A stretch of 64,000 nucleotides of DNA from Obscuribacter phosphatis_A. Lineage in GTDB: Bacteria; Cyanobacteriota; Vampirovibrionia; Obscuribacterales; Obscuribacteraceae. The notes beneath the pieces were generated by a model. The model made no database searches, was not told the origin of the DNA, and saw only the letters and a program-made list of their open reading frames with translations. A program made the translations under genes and the position numbers. Below, piece by piece: positions 33,361-42,377 of this stretch. Each line of letters starts with the position of its first letter. Position 1 is the first letter of the stretch. The DNA lies in the NCBI GenBank assembly GCA_017303615.1, contig JAFLCK010000002.1:186001-250000 (forward strand). Reading direction: 5' to 3'.

Positions 33361-34345
33361 TGGCGGCAATTGTGATTGCATAAGCAATTGAGCCGATGGC
33401 CAGATGCCAGGGTTGCAGCCTGGAAAATTTGAGCATAAGCAAATAGAAAGTAGCAGCGGTTATGGCCACCGCACCTGAAAGCAAGGTGCCGGTATCTAAC
33501 TGCCAGGCAGTAAAAGCGACGCCGAAAGCGACAGGAAAACAGCTCTGAAACACAAGAGCGCCGCTCACATTACCAAGGGCGAGAGTGTCTTTGTTGGAAC
33601 GCAGCCAAAGCACTGAATTGATTTTCTCGGGCAATTCTGTAGCCACAGGACAAATAATCAGCGAAAGGACAAGCGGCGGAATATGAAAGTCGTCTGAAAG
33701 ATTTTGTATGGTCTCGACAAAGAAATAAGCACCGGTGGATATACCAAGTAAACCAAGCACAATCTGGGGCACAATCAGGCGCAAGCGCTTTGAACCAAGT
33801 TTGAGCAGGCGGTCCAAGTAAAGACTCTCAGGCTCTTCACCGACCTCGCCCTCATGGGCAAAAGACTTCCATAGATAAAAGGGATAAATAAGCACCAAAA
33901 GAACAGCCATAGCGGGGCGCCAATAGCCCTGAGCCGGCAGAAAAGAAGCAGCCATGGCCAAAATGTAAGCGGCGATAAAAAATCGCAAATCCCTCTTGAT
34001 TACACCCTTTTTAATTTCCAGCCCAGGCTTGCGCCGACCAGAGCGAGTAAAGAGCAAACAGCTGATGCCGCAAAGCCCGAAAGTGAGCGTAGAGAGCATG
34101 AAAGGGGCACCGGCGATAGCCCCGATGCCGACCTCGGCCCCGTGTTGCTTGCCAAAAAAGATGAGAGCGACCACAGGAATGAGGGTCTCCGGTAGAGCCG
34201 TTCCCACAGCCGCCAAGACCGATCCCACTACCCCTTCGCTAAGCTGCAAACGCTGACCCAGCCACTCTATGCCGTTTGTAAAGAGCTCAGAACAAAAGAC
34301 GATGAATATAAGAGTAAAAACGAGGATAACTAAGTCTAAGATCAC
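33338..34345 (-). CDS. Sodium/calcium exchanger family membrane protein (CaCA, YrbG-like)
   Basis: The 335-residue protein starts at GTG and has about ten helices with the two alpha repeats of cation/Ca2+ exchangers. The first repeat reads AAVGTALPETLIPV and the second LIICPVATELPEKINSV, each with the acidic ion-binding Glu after a Pro. It exchanges Na+ (or H+) for Ca2+ across the inner membrane. Its 3' end overlaps the convergent AI-2E gene by 23 nt. The start lacks a clear ribosome binding site. Confidence 0.88.
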   Translation of the reverse strand: MILDLVILVFTLIFIVFCSELFTNGIEWLGQRLQLSEGVVGSVLAAVGTALPETLIPVVALIFFGKQHGAEVGIGAIAGAPFMLSTLTFGLCGISCLLFTRSGRRKPGLEIKKGVIKRDLRFFIAAYILAMAASFLPAQGYWRPAMAVLLVLIYPFYLWKSFAHEGEVGEEPESLYLDRLLKLGSKRLRLIVPQIVLGLLGISTGAYFFVETIQNLSDDFHIPPLVLSLIICPVATELPEKINSVLWLRSNKDTLALGNVSGALVFQSCFPVAFGVAFTAWQLDTGTLLSGAVAITAATFYLLMLKFSRLQPWHLAIGSIAYAITIAAIIHLDLT

Positions 34346-34446
34346 TGTTCACACCCGAGGTTCTTTCTGCGAGAATACCAGAAGTTTTGAAATAAGATCT
34401 AAGAACGCGACCGAAAAGTCAGAAAAGTAAGTGCGAAAATTCAGTA

Positions 34447-34731
34447 ATGATATCTATTGATGATGTAAAACATGTGGCAAAGCTTGCCAGGCTGAGCCTA
34501 ACCGATGAAGAATGCCGCAAGCATTCGGAAGAACTGTCACGCATTATCGAATTCTTCGACGAGCTCAAAGGCATCGATACTGAAGGGGTGGAGCCTATGT
34601 CGCACCCCATAAGTGCCGCCAATGCCCTCAGACCCGACCAAGTAGTCAGGGCTTTCAGCCGAGAAGAGCTTATGGCCTGCGCCCCGGTCAAAGACGGCAA
34701 CTTTTTCAAAGTGCCGAAGATAGGGGAATAG
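34447..34731 (+). CDS. gatC: Aspartyl/glutamyl-tRNA(Asn/Gln) amidotransferase subunit C
   Basis: This is the small stabilising subunit of GatCAB, which converts misacylated Glu-tRNA-Gln or Asp-tRNA-Asn. The 94-residue protein has the full family pattern: VKHVAKLARLSLTDEEC, EFFDELKGIDTEGVEPMSHP, LRPDQV and DGNFFKVPKI. gatA and gatB are not adjacent: pyrG follows 97 nt downstream. This suggests an indirect pathway for Gln or Asn tRNA charging in this organism. Confidence 0.95.
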   Translation: MISIDDVKHVAKLARLSLTDEECRKHSEELSRIIEFFDELKGIDTEGVEPMSHPISAANALRPDQVVRAFSREELMACAPVKDGNFFKVPKIGE

Positions 34732-34828
34732 AAAGTATGAATGCAAATTTAAATTGTCGATGGGAGCGCCGAGACGGTGTAGCTCTCACCCCCCGAAATT
34801 GGAACACAGCATTTAAAAAGGAGGCATT

Positions 34829-36535
34829 ATGAACACCAGATTTGTGTTTGTCACGGGAGGTGTAGTTTCATCTCTGGGTAAAGGCATACTGGCCGCCTCT
34901 CTGGGTAGACTTTTGCGAGCTCGCGGCTTGACCGCCAGTATCGTCAAGCTAGACCCTTACCTCAACGTAGACCCGGGCACAATGAGCCCCTATCAACACG
35001 GCGAAGTATTCGTCACTGAAGATGGTGCCGAAACCGACCTCGACCTTGGTCACTATGAGCGCTTTATCAATGTCAACCTCGGACGGATGAACAATATCAC
35101 CGCCGGTGCCATCTATAAGAGCGTCTTGGAGAAAGAACGCAAAGGCGATTATCTGGGCGGCACAGTGCAGATGATTCCCCATGTCACCAACGAAATCAAA
35201 AACTTTCTGCGCAAAGGCGCCCTTGCTTCAAAAGCCCACGTTGTTATTGTCGAAGTTGGCGGCACGGTGGGCGATATCGAGAGCCTCATCTTTTTAGAAG
35301 CGATCAGACAAATGCGCAAAGACGTAGGCAGAGACAATTGCTGCTATATACACGTCACCATGATTCCCAACCTCAAAACCACCAGCGAGCTAAAGACCAA
35401 ACCAACTCAACATTCGGTCGACACACTGAGAAGCCGCGGTATCCAACCCGACATTTTGGCTTGCCGTACCGAGAAAAATCTGGGCACTTCCATTAGAGAA
35501 AAACTTTCACTCTTTTGCGACGTAGATCCAAACTGCGTTATTCAATGTCGTGATGTACAGCATCTTTACGAAGTACCTCTTAACTTGGAACAAGAAGGTC
35601 TGGCAGAAAGAGTGCTGGAAAAACTAAGACTGCCTAACACCGAACCAGATCTAGCCGCCTGGCAAGACCTTGTCGAAAGAGTCAAGCATCCGGAAAAACA
35701 AGTGACGGTAGCCATCGTAGGCAAATATGTCATGCTCTCAGATGCCTATCTATCTGTGGTTGAATCACTGAAGCATGCCGGCGCCAAACTCTCCACCCAG
35801 GTCAATATCAAATGGGTGCTCTCTGAAGACATCGAGAAACACAACGCTGAAACTTATCTCGCTGATGTAGACGGAATCTTGGTGCCGGGAGGCTTCGGCG
35901 ACCGAGGCATCGAAGGCAAAATCGCCGCCGCCGGCTATGCCCGCAAAAACAATATTCCTTTCCTAGGTCTTTGCCTAGGTATGCAAATTGCAGTAATCGA
36001 ATTTGCCCGTAATGTGGCTGAGATGCCCAATGCCCATTCCACCGAATTCGATGCCGCCAGCCCCTTCCCTGTTATCGATTTGATGCCAGACCAACATAGT
36101 GTCACCCACAAAGGCGGCACCATGAGACTGGGACGTTATCCTTGCCTGCTCAAGGCCGGCAGTATAGCAGCGAAAGTCTATGGTCAAACCGAAATTTCGG
36201 AAAGACACAGACATCGCTATGAAGTAAATAACGACCTCAGAGAAGACCTGGCTAAAAAGGGTCTAGTCTTCTCTGGTCTTTCGCCTGACGAAAGATTGGT
36301 AGAAATGATCGAACTTCCCGGTCATCCCTACTTTGTCGCTTGTCAGTTCCACCCCGAACTGAAAAGCCGCCCAGACCAAGCCCATCCGCTCTTTGTCGGA
36401 CTGGTGGAAGCGATGATCAAAGAAGCCGATATGAAAGGCAAAGCCAATATAATTGCCGCTAAAGAAACTCTCTCTAAAGACGGCCCCGTCTCTAAAGATG
36501 GCCCTGCCTCCAAAGCCGTCAATCAAACAAGATAG
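34829..36535 (+). CDS. pyrG: CTP synthase
   Basis: The enzyme makes CTP from UTP, ATP and glutamine. A strong AAAGGAGG lies 5 nt before the ATG. The synthetase domain (about 1-270) starts FVFVTGGVVSSLGKG, the P-loop, with YLNVDPGTMSPYQHGEVFV. The glutamine amidotransferase domain follows with GLCLGMQ (nucleophile Cys) and the FHPEL His/Glu pair. The C-terminal 25 residues extend past the usual end in a repeat of SKDGP units. The next gene, an exported WD40 protein, starts only 7 nt after the stop. Confidence 0.97.
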   Translation: MNTRFVFVTGGVVSSLGKGILAASLGRLLRARGLTASIVKLDPYLNVDPGTMSPYQHGEVFVTEDGAETDLDLGHYERFINVNLGRMNNITAGAIYKSVLEKERKGDYLGGTVQMIPHVTNEIKNFLRKGALASKAHVVIVEVGGTVGDIESLIFLEAIRQMRKDVGRDNCCYIHVTMIPNLKTTSELKTKPTQHSVDTLRSRGIQPDILACRTEKNLGTSIREKLSLFCDVDPNCVIQCRDVQHLYEVPLNLEQEGLAERVLEKLRLPNTEPDLAAWQDLVERVKHPEKQVTVAIVGKYVMLSDAYLSVVESLKHAGAKLSTQVNIKWVLSEDIEKHNAETYLADVDGILVPGGFGDRGIEGKIAAAGYARKNNIPFLGLCLGMQIAVIEFARNVAEMPNAHSTEFDAASPFPVIDLMPDQHSVTHKGGTMRLGRYPCLLKAGSIAAKVYGQTEISERHRHRYEVNNDLREDLAKKGLVFSGLSPDERLVEMIELPGHPYFVACQFHPELKSRPDQAHPLFVGLVEAMIKEADMKGKANIIAAKETLSKDGPVSKDGPASKAVNQTR

Positions 36536-36542
36536 TGAAAAA

Positions 36543-37805
36543 ATGTCCATGAGCACCGTTCAAAAAAACAAGCCCGCCGCCTTCACTTTAGTTGTCGCAC
36601 TAATGACGATGGCCCTTGGTCCTGCCACCAATGCAGTCTTAGCCCAAGGTACCAGTCTTGAAATTAGCGAATTGAAAGACCAGAAGACCAAGTTAGATGC
36701 TGCAAAAGCCGGCGGCGAAACTGACGAGGCCAAGCCCTCAACCAAAGAAACAGATAAGACTTCTGATAAGAGTTCTGATACGCCTACTGCTGCCGAGCCT
36801 GAAAAAGACAAAGAGAAGACCGGCACCAATAGCGAGCCTGGTACCGCCGGTGAAGCCAAAGAAAAGACCGGCGCTAGCAGCGAGCCTGGTATCGCCGGCG
36901 AAGCCAAAGAAACTGCCAGCCAAAAGGCGGAAGAGCTGGCAAAACTAAGCGGACACATTAGCTGGTGCAAATCAATTGCCTTTAGCCCCGACGGCAGCAA
37001 AGCCATTTCGGGCAGTGATGATGACACAGTGAGATACTGGGACCTCACCACCGGCAAAGAAATCAAAAGACTGGACGGTCACGAAGACAACGTCAATAGT
37101 GTCGCCTTTTCACAAGATGCCACTAAAGTTGTCTCGGGCAGCATCGACAAGACTCTCAAAATTTGGAACCTGGAAACGGGGTCCTGCGAAAAGACTTTAA
37201 AAGGTCATGCCAATTTCATAACTGCTGTCACTTGGGCGCCGGGCGGCAAGCAAATAGCCTCGGCCGACTATGACGGTACTATTCATATATGGGATGTCGA
37301 CAGCGGCAAGACAGTCACTGTCCTGACCGGCAGACCAACGACCATACGCTGTCTAGCCTTCACCCCCGACGGTGCTTATTTATTTTCTGGCGCCAGCGAT
37401 AGACAAATCACCCAGTGGAAGCTTAAGGACGGCAGCCAAGTCAGACAACTGTCGGGGCATAAAGGCGATATCACCGCCCTTGATGTAAAAGGCGACGGCA
37501 AGACCCTGCTTTCAGCCAGCCGCGATTTGTCTTTGAGACTCTGGGATGTGGCAAGCGGCGCCGAAACAAAAAAACTAGTTGGACACGGCGACTGGATAGT
37601 GAATGCCGCATTTTGCGATGACGGCAATATAGTGAGCGGCAGTCTCGATAAAACCTTTAGACGCTGGTCGACCGAAGGCAACGAACTAAACTGCTATACC
37701 ATGAATAGTTTCGGCATGTGGAGCCTGGCTTTCACCAAAGACGGCAAGAAAGCCTTAACCGGCAGCAATGACTATACTCTGCGCTACTGGAAGCTTTCAG
37801 ACTAA
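36543..37805 (+). CDS. Exported WD40 beta-propeller protein
   Basis: I chose the ATG at 36543: it gives a signal peptide (MSMSTVQKNKPAAFTLVV through AVLAQG). The frame is open 30 codons further upstream, but that is inside pyrG. After the signal comes a Lys/Glu/Thr/Ser-rich disordered segment (about 35-130) with a tandem unit of the type EPGTAGEAKEKTGASS. Seven WD40 repeats follow, from LSGHISWCKSIAFSPDG to LRYWKLSD, the fourth and seventh lacking the GH dipeptide. Seven blades make one closed propeller for protein binding. It is only 7 nt after pyrG. The stop overlaps the convergent DUF1643 gene by 4 nt. The role is unknown. Confidence 0.85.
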   Translation: MSMSTVQKNKPAAFTLVVALMTMALGPATNAVLAQGTSLEISELKDQKTKLDAAKAGGETDEAKPSTKETDKTSDKSSDTPTAAEPEKDKEKTGTNSEPGTAGEAKEKTGASSEPGIAGEAKETASQKAEELAKLSGHISWCKSIAFSPDGSKAISGSDDDTVRYWDLTTGKEIKRLDGHEDNVNSVAFSQDATKVVSGSIDKTLKIWNLETGSCEKTLKGHANFITAVTWAPGGKQIASADYDGTIHIWDVDSGKTVTVLTGRPTTIRCLAFTPDGAYLFSGASDRQITQWKLKDGSQVRQLSGHKGDITALDVKGDGKTLLSASRDLSLRLWDVASGAETKKLVGHGDWIVNAAFCDDGNIVSGSLDKTFRRWSTEGNELNCYTMNSFGMWSLAFTKDGKKALTGSNDYTLRYWKLSD

Positions 37806-38338
37806 GTAGGCAATTGAAATAGAATTGCCGGAGCTTTCTTGAGCTTGGTGTCCGACCTGACATAAAGGGGATGCCTGGGCGTGCCTCTTGTTGTCATTTC
37901 AATGACAAGACAACGAGCAGGATCAATATTCGCCAATACTTGGGCAATGCGCTCGGGACAGAAAAGAGCGTCATTGCCCCAAGCCAACAATGTATGCCTG
38001 GAGACCGCCTGGCTGAACTGCATATAAAAGTCATTCTTTCTGCCCCAAAGCCGCCCGATAGGGTCCCGCGCCTGCCTGAGCAACTGTGGATAGGGCGTGA
38101 TATAGGCAAAAAGATTTGTCACCACAAAACCATCATAGCCGTTGGCTATGGCTAGGCGTCGACAACTGGCGATAGTGGGGTCATCGGCGGTGGCATCAGC
38201 CAAAGAAGGATTAAGCATGACAATAGACAAGAAATTATCATGCTCACACGCTTTGAAATTGCGCCATAACAAATAACGATACTGTTTTCTCTTGTCGAAA
38301 AGAGCACCGTCGACACTCAAGTCTATAGACTTAGTCAC
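37802..38338 (-). CDS. DUF1643 family protein
   Basis: The 178-residue protein matches DUF1643: YRYLLWRNF, then VMLNPSLADATADDPTIASCRRLA, VVTNLFAYITPYP, a KNDFYMQ segment, and WGNDALF. The family has no firm function and is often found near mobile or nucleic-acid genes. Here it starts inside the last codons of corA (4-nt overlap), so the two are translated together. Its stop overlaps that of the WD40 gene on the other strand. Confidence 0.85.
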   Translation of the reverse strand: MTKSIDLSVDGALFDKRKQYRYLLWRNFKACEHDNFLSIVMLNPSLADATADDPTIASCRRLAIANGYDGFVVTNLFAYITPYPQLLRQARDPIGRLWGRKNDFYMQFSQAVSRHTLLAWGNDALFCPERIAQVLANIDPARCLVIEMTTRGTPRHPLYVRSDTKLKKAPAILFQLPT

Positions 38339-39504
38339 GATTGGTTGGAATTAGCCGGAGCCGCAGCCGGAGCCGGAGCCGCAGTTTTAGGCGAATCGCC
38401 GCTTTCCAGTCGTTTGAGCGGCTTCAAGATAAACATAAAGAGGGCCGCCGAAAGCGAAACCATAAGCACTATGGCTATAGGATAACCATAAAACCAGTTC
38501 AACTCAGGCATGTTATAGGGTGATGATTCGGGATTGAAGTTCATACCGTAGATGCCGGCCACAAGGGTGGGTGGCGCACAAACAGTGGTGATCACGGTTA
38601 GTACTTTCATCACCTCTGATAGACGATTAGAGGTGGTGGACAGATAAACATCCATCAAGTCGGAACAAAGTTCGCGGTATGTATCGATAAAGTCGGCAAT
38701 CTGCACCACATGATCGTGGCTATCGCGCAAATGCAAAAGTGTATCGGCGGTGAAATAATCGGGACTGTTGCGCAGCATCGAGCTGAGGGCTTCTCTGAGC
38801 GGGAAAAGGGCGCGACGCATAGCCAAAAGTTCACGCTTGATCGAATGCAGCTTTGTGACCGTACGCTTGCTTGGTGCATCGAGAATCTCGTCTTCCATAT
38901 TTTCGAGCTTCTCGCCGAAATATTCCAAAATTGGATAATAACAGTCGATGACACTATCTATAAGGGCATAGGCAAGATAGTCGGCACCGGCAGAGCGCAT
39001 GCGCCCCTGTCCTTTTCTGATGCGCTCAAGCACCGGCTTGGTGGCATCGATTGGACCTTCCTGAAAGGTGATGACAAACTTGTTGTTGAAATAAAGGCTG
39101 ACCTGCTCCTGTTTCAGCTCATCTTTGGCTTCCATCATATGGGCGATGAAAAAGCAGCAGTCATCGTAAGTTTCAAACTTAGCCCGTTGATGCACCGTAA
39201 CAATATCTTCCAAAGCGAGCGGGTGAATCTTGAATAAATCGCCCAGCCACTTAATCTTCTTGTCGCTAGCCAGCCCCTCGACATTTATCCAAACCACCGG
39301 CCACTTCTCAAGCTGAGAAACCACCCTGGTTATCTCGACCCGATGCTCTTCTAAGAGGCGCTCGCCGTCATAACAAATCAAGCTTATTTCTGTTTGCGCC
39401 GCTTCCGGATCAAAGGTCAAAGACTCGGGTCCGACGCCTGCCACCATATACGGTATGGTCATCGTGGTCCGAATAGATTTGCGTATTGTCTTTCGATGAG
39501 ACAC
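38335..39504 (-). CDS. corA: CorA-type magnesium/divalent cation transporter
   Basis: This channel lets Mg2+ (or Co2+, Ni2+) into the cytoplasm as a pentamer. A cytoplasmic domain of about 300 residues is followed by two membrane helices. The first ends with the selectivity signature GMN (VAGIYGMNFNPESS) and the loop ends in LNWFYGYP. I chose the GTG at 39504, with GGGAG 6 nt upstream; a GTG at 39531 would add 9 residues. The C-terminal tail after the last helix is Ala/Pro-rich. It overlaps the downstream DUF1643 gene by 4 nt. Confidence 0.93.
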   Translation of the reverse strand: MSHRKTIRKSIRTTMTIPYMVAGVGPESLTFDPEAAQTEISLICYDGERLLEEHRVEITRVVSQLEKWPVVWINVEGLASDKKIKWLGDLFKIHPLALEDIVTVHQRAKFETYDDCCFFIAHMMEAKDELKQEQVSLYFNNKFVITFQEGPIDATKPVLERIRKGQGRMRSAGADYLAYALIDSVIDCYYPILEYFGEKLENMEDEILDAPSKRTVTKLHSIKRELLAMRRALFPLREALSSMLRNSPDYFTADTLLHLRDSHDHVVQIADFIDTYRELCSDLMDVYLSTTSNRLSEVMKVLTVITTVCAPPTLVAGIYGMNFNPESSPYNMPELNWFYGYPIAIVLMVSLSAALFMFILKPLKRLESGDSPKTAAPAPAAAPANSNQS

Positions 39505-39648
39505 TGACGACTCCCGCTTGTTTCTAATCACTCTTGAAAGCTTTGCACAGTAAAAGATTAATATAAGAGGGCAGGCGGAAGCAAGCAGAATAGCGATCTA
39601 ATATGTGGTAATCTGCCAAGACAGGGAAACAACTTGAGGATTGACATC

Positions 39649-40395
39649 ATGACGACTCCTCTTGCCAGCGTCGGCTTCAAAATATTCAGCCCGGAAGAGG
39701 CCCAGCAACTAGCCGGTACCGTCGCCGAGAGAGGCGAGCGCGTAGGTACCGCTCTAGGTTATTACATGGTGCTCAAGACCGGCACCCGCTCGCAACTGTG
39801 GGCAAAACTAGACGAAGAGAACCGCCCCTATTCTATTTGCCCCCACTATGACGGCGATTCACGCACTAAAGTGTTGCTTTCACAAAGGCTCAAGTATAAT
39901 AATCGCCCCCTTGACGGGCGCTATCTTGCCTGGGTAAATCCCAATTCGAACACACCCGGCTTAGGCGGTCTGCCCGGCGACTATACAATTATTTTTGAGT
40001 GTCCTGATTATGCCTACTGCAATTTTATGGAAGTGCCCTGTGTCACCACAGTGCAGCTAACTGCAGCCGCCAAAGACATAAGCATCTTCAACAGCAAAGA
40101 AGAATACCGCGAGTATGCCAACAAGATTTGTCCTATCGGCAGTGTCATGACCGCCGGTACCACCGGTGCCGCCACACCGGCCTATCTGCCCGACGCCTAT
40201 ATATGCGCCGAAGTTTTGCAGACTCAGGTCTTTGAAAATCCCTACACTCACTATTATTTTCAATGGGCTCTGGTGCAAGCCGGTGCCGCCCAATTCGACG
40301 TCTGCGTCGATGCCGCCATCTTAGAAATACCAATGGTGGCAGGCGGAGTTGTCGCCGGTAATTTCCATGTTTCCGGACGCATAGTCTTGGAATGA
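39649..40395 (+). CDS. Uncharacterised Cys-rich soluble protein
   Basis: I do not recognise this 248-residue protein. The ATG at 39649 has GAGGA 8 nt upstream; a TTG at 39634 is also in frame. It starts TTPLASVGFKIFSPEEAQQLA, has eight Cys between about residues 60 and 225 (CPHYDGD, ECPDYAYC, VPCVTTVQ, KICPIGS, YICAEV, VCVDAA), and no signal peptide or membrane helix. It is divergent from corA and convergent with the gene at 40415. Binding of small ligands or metal is possible but not shown. Confidence 0.6.
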   Translation: MTTPLASVGFKIFSPEEAQQLAGTVAERGERVGTALGYYMVLKTGTRSQLWAKLDEENRPYSICPHYDGDSRTKVLLSQRLKYNNRPLDGRYLAWVNPNSNTPGLGGLPGDYTIIFECPDYAYCNFMEVPCVTTVQLTAAAKDISIFNSKEEYREYANKICPIGSVMTAGTTGAATPAYLPDAYICAEVLQTQVFENPYTHYYFQWALVQAGAAQFDVCVDAAILEIPMVAGGVVAGNFHVSGRIVLE

Positions 40396-40414
40396 GCCAC
40401 TATATTTTGAGCCA

Positions 40415-41737
40415 CTATCTTTGGTGGCTTACTCGATGATCTAAAGATCTAATGATAGAAAGAGCCCAGGTCTGATCGTCTTCTTCTTCAAAACAGATGG
40501 TCACTTGGGCAAATGTACCTTCCGCCGAAGCAACACCTCTAAGCATCCAAAATTCAGCGTCTTCTTCGGTAATCTTTTCAAAGAAGGCTCGCCCAAAGAT
40601 GCCGTTGCGTTCATAGCGCACCGGGTCATCGATTACCTTGATTTTGCGCAGTATTTCTTCGGCATCAAGCGGCTGACCAGCGGCATCAGTAGCCGACATA
40701 CAGGTGACGCGTACATTGCGTGTCTCATCATAAGCTAAAAAGGTCTGCCCTTCTTCCAGCTCTTCTACAAAGGTGCCGGGTATGGCAATCGACCAACCGC
40801 CGCCTAAATTCTTGCGCACATCATAACGCCGGTAGCCGACCAGACTCAGTCTTGCCTGGCGAAAGTCGCTCTGATCGGCTTTCTCCTCTATAAAGGCAGA
40901 CATTTCGCAATCGCTGCCCGAATTGGCAATAATCTGGGCCCATTCCCGCCAGGGAAATTCTAAGTCAGGATCGAGATTGTAAGCTGAATCGAGGTGCCGC
41001 AAGACTGTCTCATTCAGCTCAGCTTCGCTTTCGGTGAGAGGCTCACGCCATCTCATGGCGTTCCACATATAACAAAGCGCCCGACCAAGATGATACTCGG
41101 CGCCATGACCATCCTCCCACCAAGGAAAGATATCGCGACCGAGAGAAGGTTCACGGGTAACGGCTTGCAACCAGTGCATGTCGCGCGGACCAAGCTGGGT
41201 CAAAATAGGTTCACTGACATCAAACTGATGCCCATCGAAAGGCATAGCCAGATGAAACTTAGCCCCTTCCCGGGACAATTCAGAGACGCGCTTACTGAGT
41301 GCCCCCATCCAGCGATTAAACTCTTCATAAAGCCGCTCTTTATCACCGGTTTCAAAAAAGCCGGTCTCATCCAACGCTTCTGCTTCTTCTTCCGAATACC
41401 AGTCGAGACCAAAGCACTGAGCCAGTTTTCTTAAAAGATCACAGATAAAAATATGATAGCCCGGTCCAGCTGAAGAAGTGGCGGCAGCCACCAAAAGCTC
41501 GTCTTCAGACAAAGGTGAGAGCATAATCGGTTCAGCCCCAGGATGCAGCAAGAGCATCAAACAAGGGTTGCCTTCATCATCTTCGGTCCACTGGGACCAT
41601 TCCAATTCGTCAAAGGCAACATTAGAGATCCAGCGTTCAAACTCTTCCAATGTGGCGCGGTCAAACACCGCAGACACCTTTTCAGAATTAACGCCCTTGC
41701 CTGAAAAGCGCCCCTTCAAATAAAGTCCAAGACTCAT
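40415..41737 (-). CDS. Uncharacterised soluble protein
   Basis: This 440-residue protein has no motif I recognise. I chose the ATG at 41737 because TAGGAGGT sits just before it; an ATG at 41755 is upstream of that site. The N-terminal 300 residues are acidic and helical, with many Trp (SQWTEDDEGN, GLDWYSEEEAEALDE). The C-terminal 140 residues look like a separate beta-rich domain (GGGWSIAIPGTFVEELEEGQ to TWALSIIRSL) and recall a PsbP/DcrB-like fold, though I cannot confirm that. It is convergent with the 39649 gene. Confidence 0.6.
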   Translation of the reverse strand: MSLGLYLKGRFSGKGVNSEKVSAVFDRATLEEFERWISNVAFDELEWSQWTEDDEGNPCLMLLLHPGAEPIMLSPLSEDELLVAAATSSAGPGYHIFICDLLRKLAQCFGLDWYSEEEAEALDETGFFETGDKERLYEEFNRWMGALSKRVSELSREGAKFHLAMPFDGHQFDVSEPILTQLGPRDMHWLQAVTREPSLGRDIFPWWEDGHGAEYHLGRALCYMWNAMRWREPLTESEAELNETVLRHLDSAYNLDPDLEFPWREWAQIIANSGSDCEMSAFIEEKADQSDFRQARLSLVGYRRYDVRKNLGGGWSIAIPGTFVEELEEGQTFLAYDETRNVRVTCMSATDAAGQPLDAEEILRKIKVIDDPVRYERNGIFGRAFFEKITEEDAEFWMLRGVASAEGTFAQVTICFEEEDDQTWALSIIRSLDHRVSHQR

Positions 41738-41843
41738 ACGACCTCCTAAAGGCATTCTACTAGAAAGAGCAGATTAAGTTCTGCTCAGTTCTCTCTAAAT
41801 AACCTCAGTTCTCGGTTGAGCTGAGCACAACGGAGGAAAGAAA

Positions 41844-42329
41844 ATGTCGGTGTTTGCCAGCAAAAGTGAAAAGGTCAATGGGCTCAGGCTCTTCAAGATG
41901 TCAAAGGCGCCTATAATGCTGGCATCATTGGCACTTTTCTGCTTTAGTCAAATGCAGGCACAAGCGGCACCTTCGCTGAAGGACAGCGAACTGAAGACCA
42001 CTGCCATGGACGAAATCTTGCAGACAGAAAGGGTTCTCACCAGCCAGGGGCTCGGCAGAGCAGACAGAAAAGGTGAAAGAGTCAGCCTACTCACCACAGC
42101 CAATGGTTCAATAGAAAAGGTAACCGGTTCTTTCGGCAGCATCACCACCGAAAGACCTAAGCAGGGCAAGCTCATATCAAGAGAGACAACCATTCTTTCC
42201 ACCTCGCCCATCCCTGGTTTGATAAAGACCACAGTGGAGGACTTCAGCGGCGACCTGGAAAAAGTGACCAACTTTTACAGCGATGGACACAGCGAAACCA
42301 CTGTCTATAAGTGCGGGAGCAAAATCTAA
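41844..42329 (+). CDS. Small exported protein, unknown
   Basis: The 161-residue protein has a long N-terminal signal region (the hydrophobic core is about 24-38, ending MQAQAAPS). GGAGG precedes the ATG. The mature part is about 115 residues, mostly beta-prone, with repeats of Thr/Ser and a single Cys near the C terminus. No family is recognised. An inverted repeat (TGCTCAG/CTGAGCA, about 41779-41829) lies in the leader. The neighbouring HAD gene is convergent. Confidence 0.55.
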   Translation: MSVFASKSEKVNGLRLFKMSKAPIMLASLALFCFSQMQAQAAPSLKDSELKTTAMDEILQTERVLTSQGLGRADRKGERVSLLTTANGSIEKVTGSFGSITTERPKQGKLISRETTILSTSPIPGLIKTTVEDFSGDLEKVTNFYSDGHSETTVYKCGSKI

Positions 42330-42377
42330 AAGCAAGATCTTCAGGAAAGAGCTAAAGAAAAAATGTTTAGAACCGCT

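Noticed and set aside
41765..41829. Inverted repeats in the leader of the 41844 gene as a riboswitch
   Set aside because: Only short stems (6-7 bp) are visible and no known riboswitch core can be recognised.
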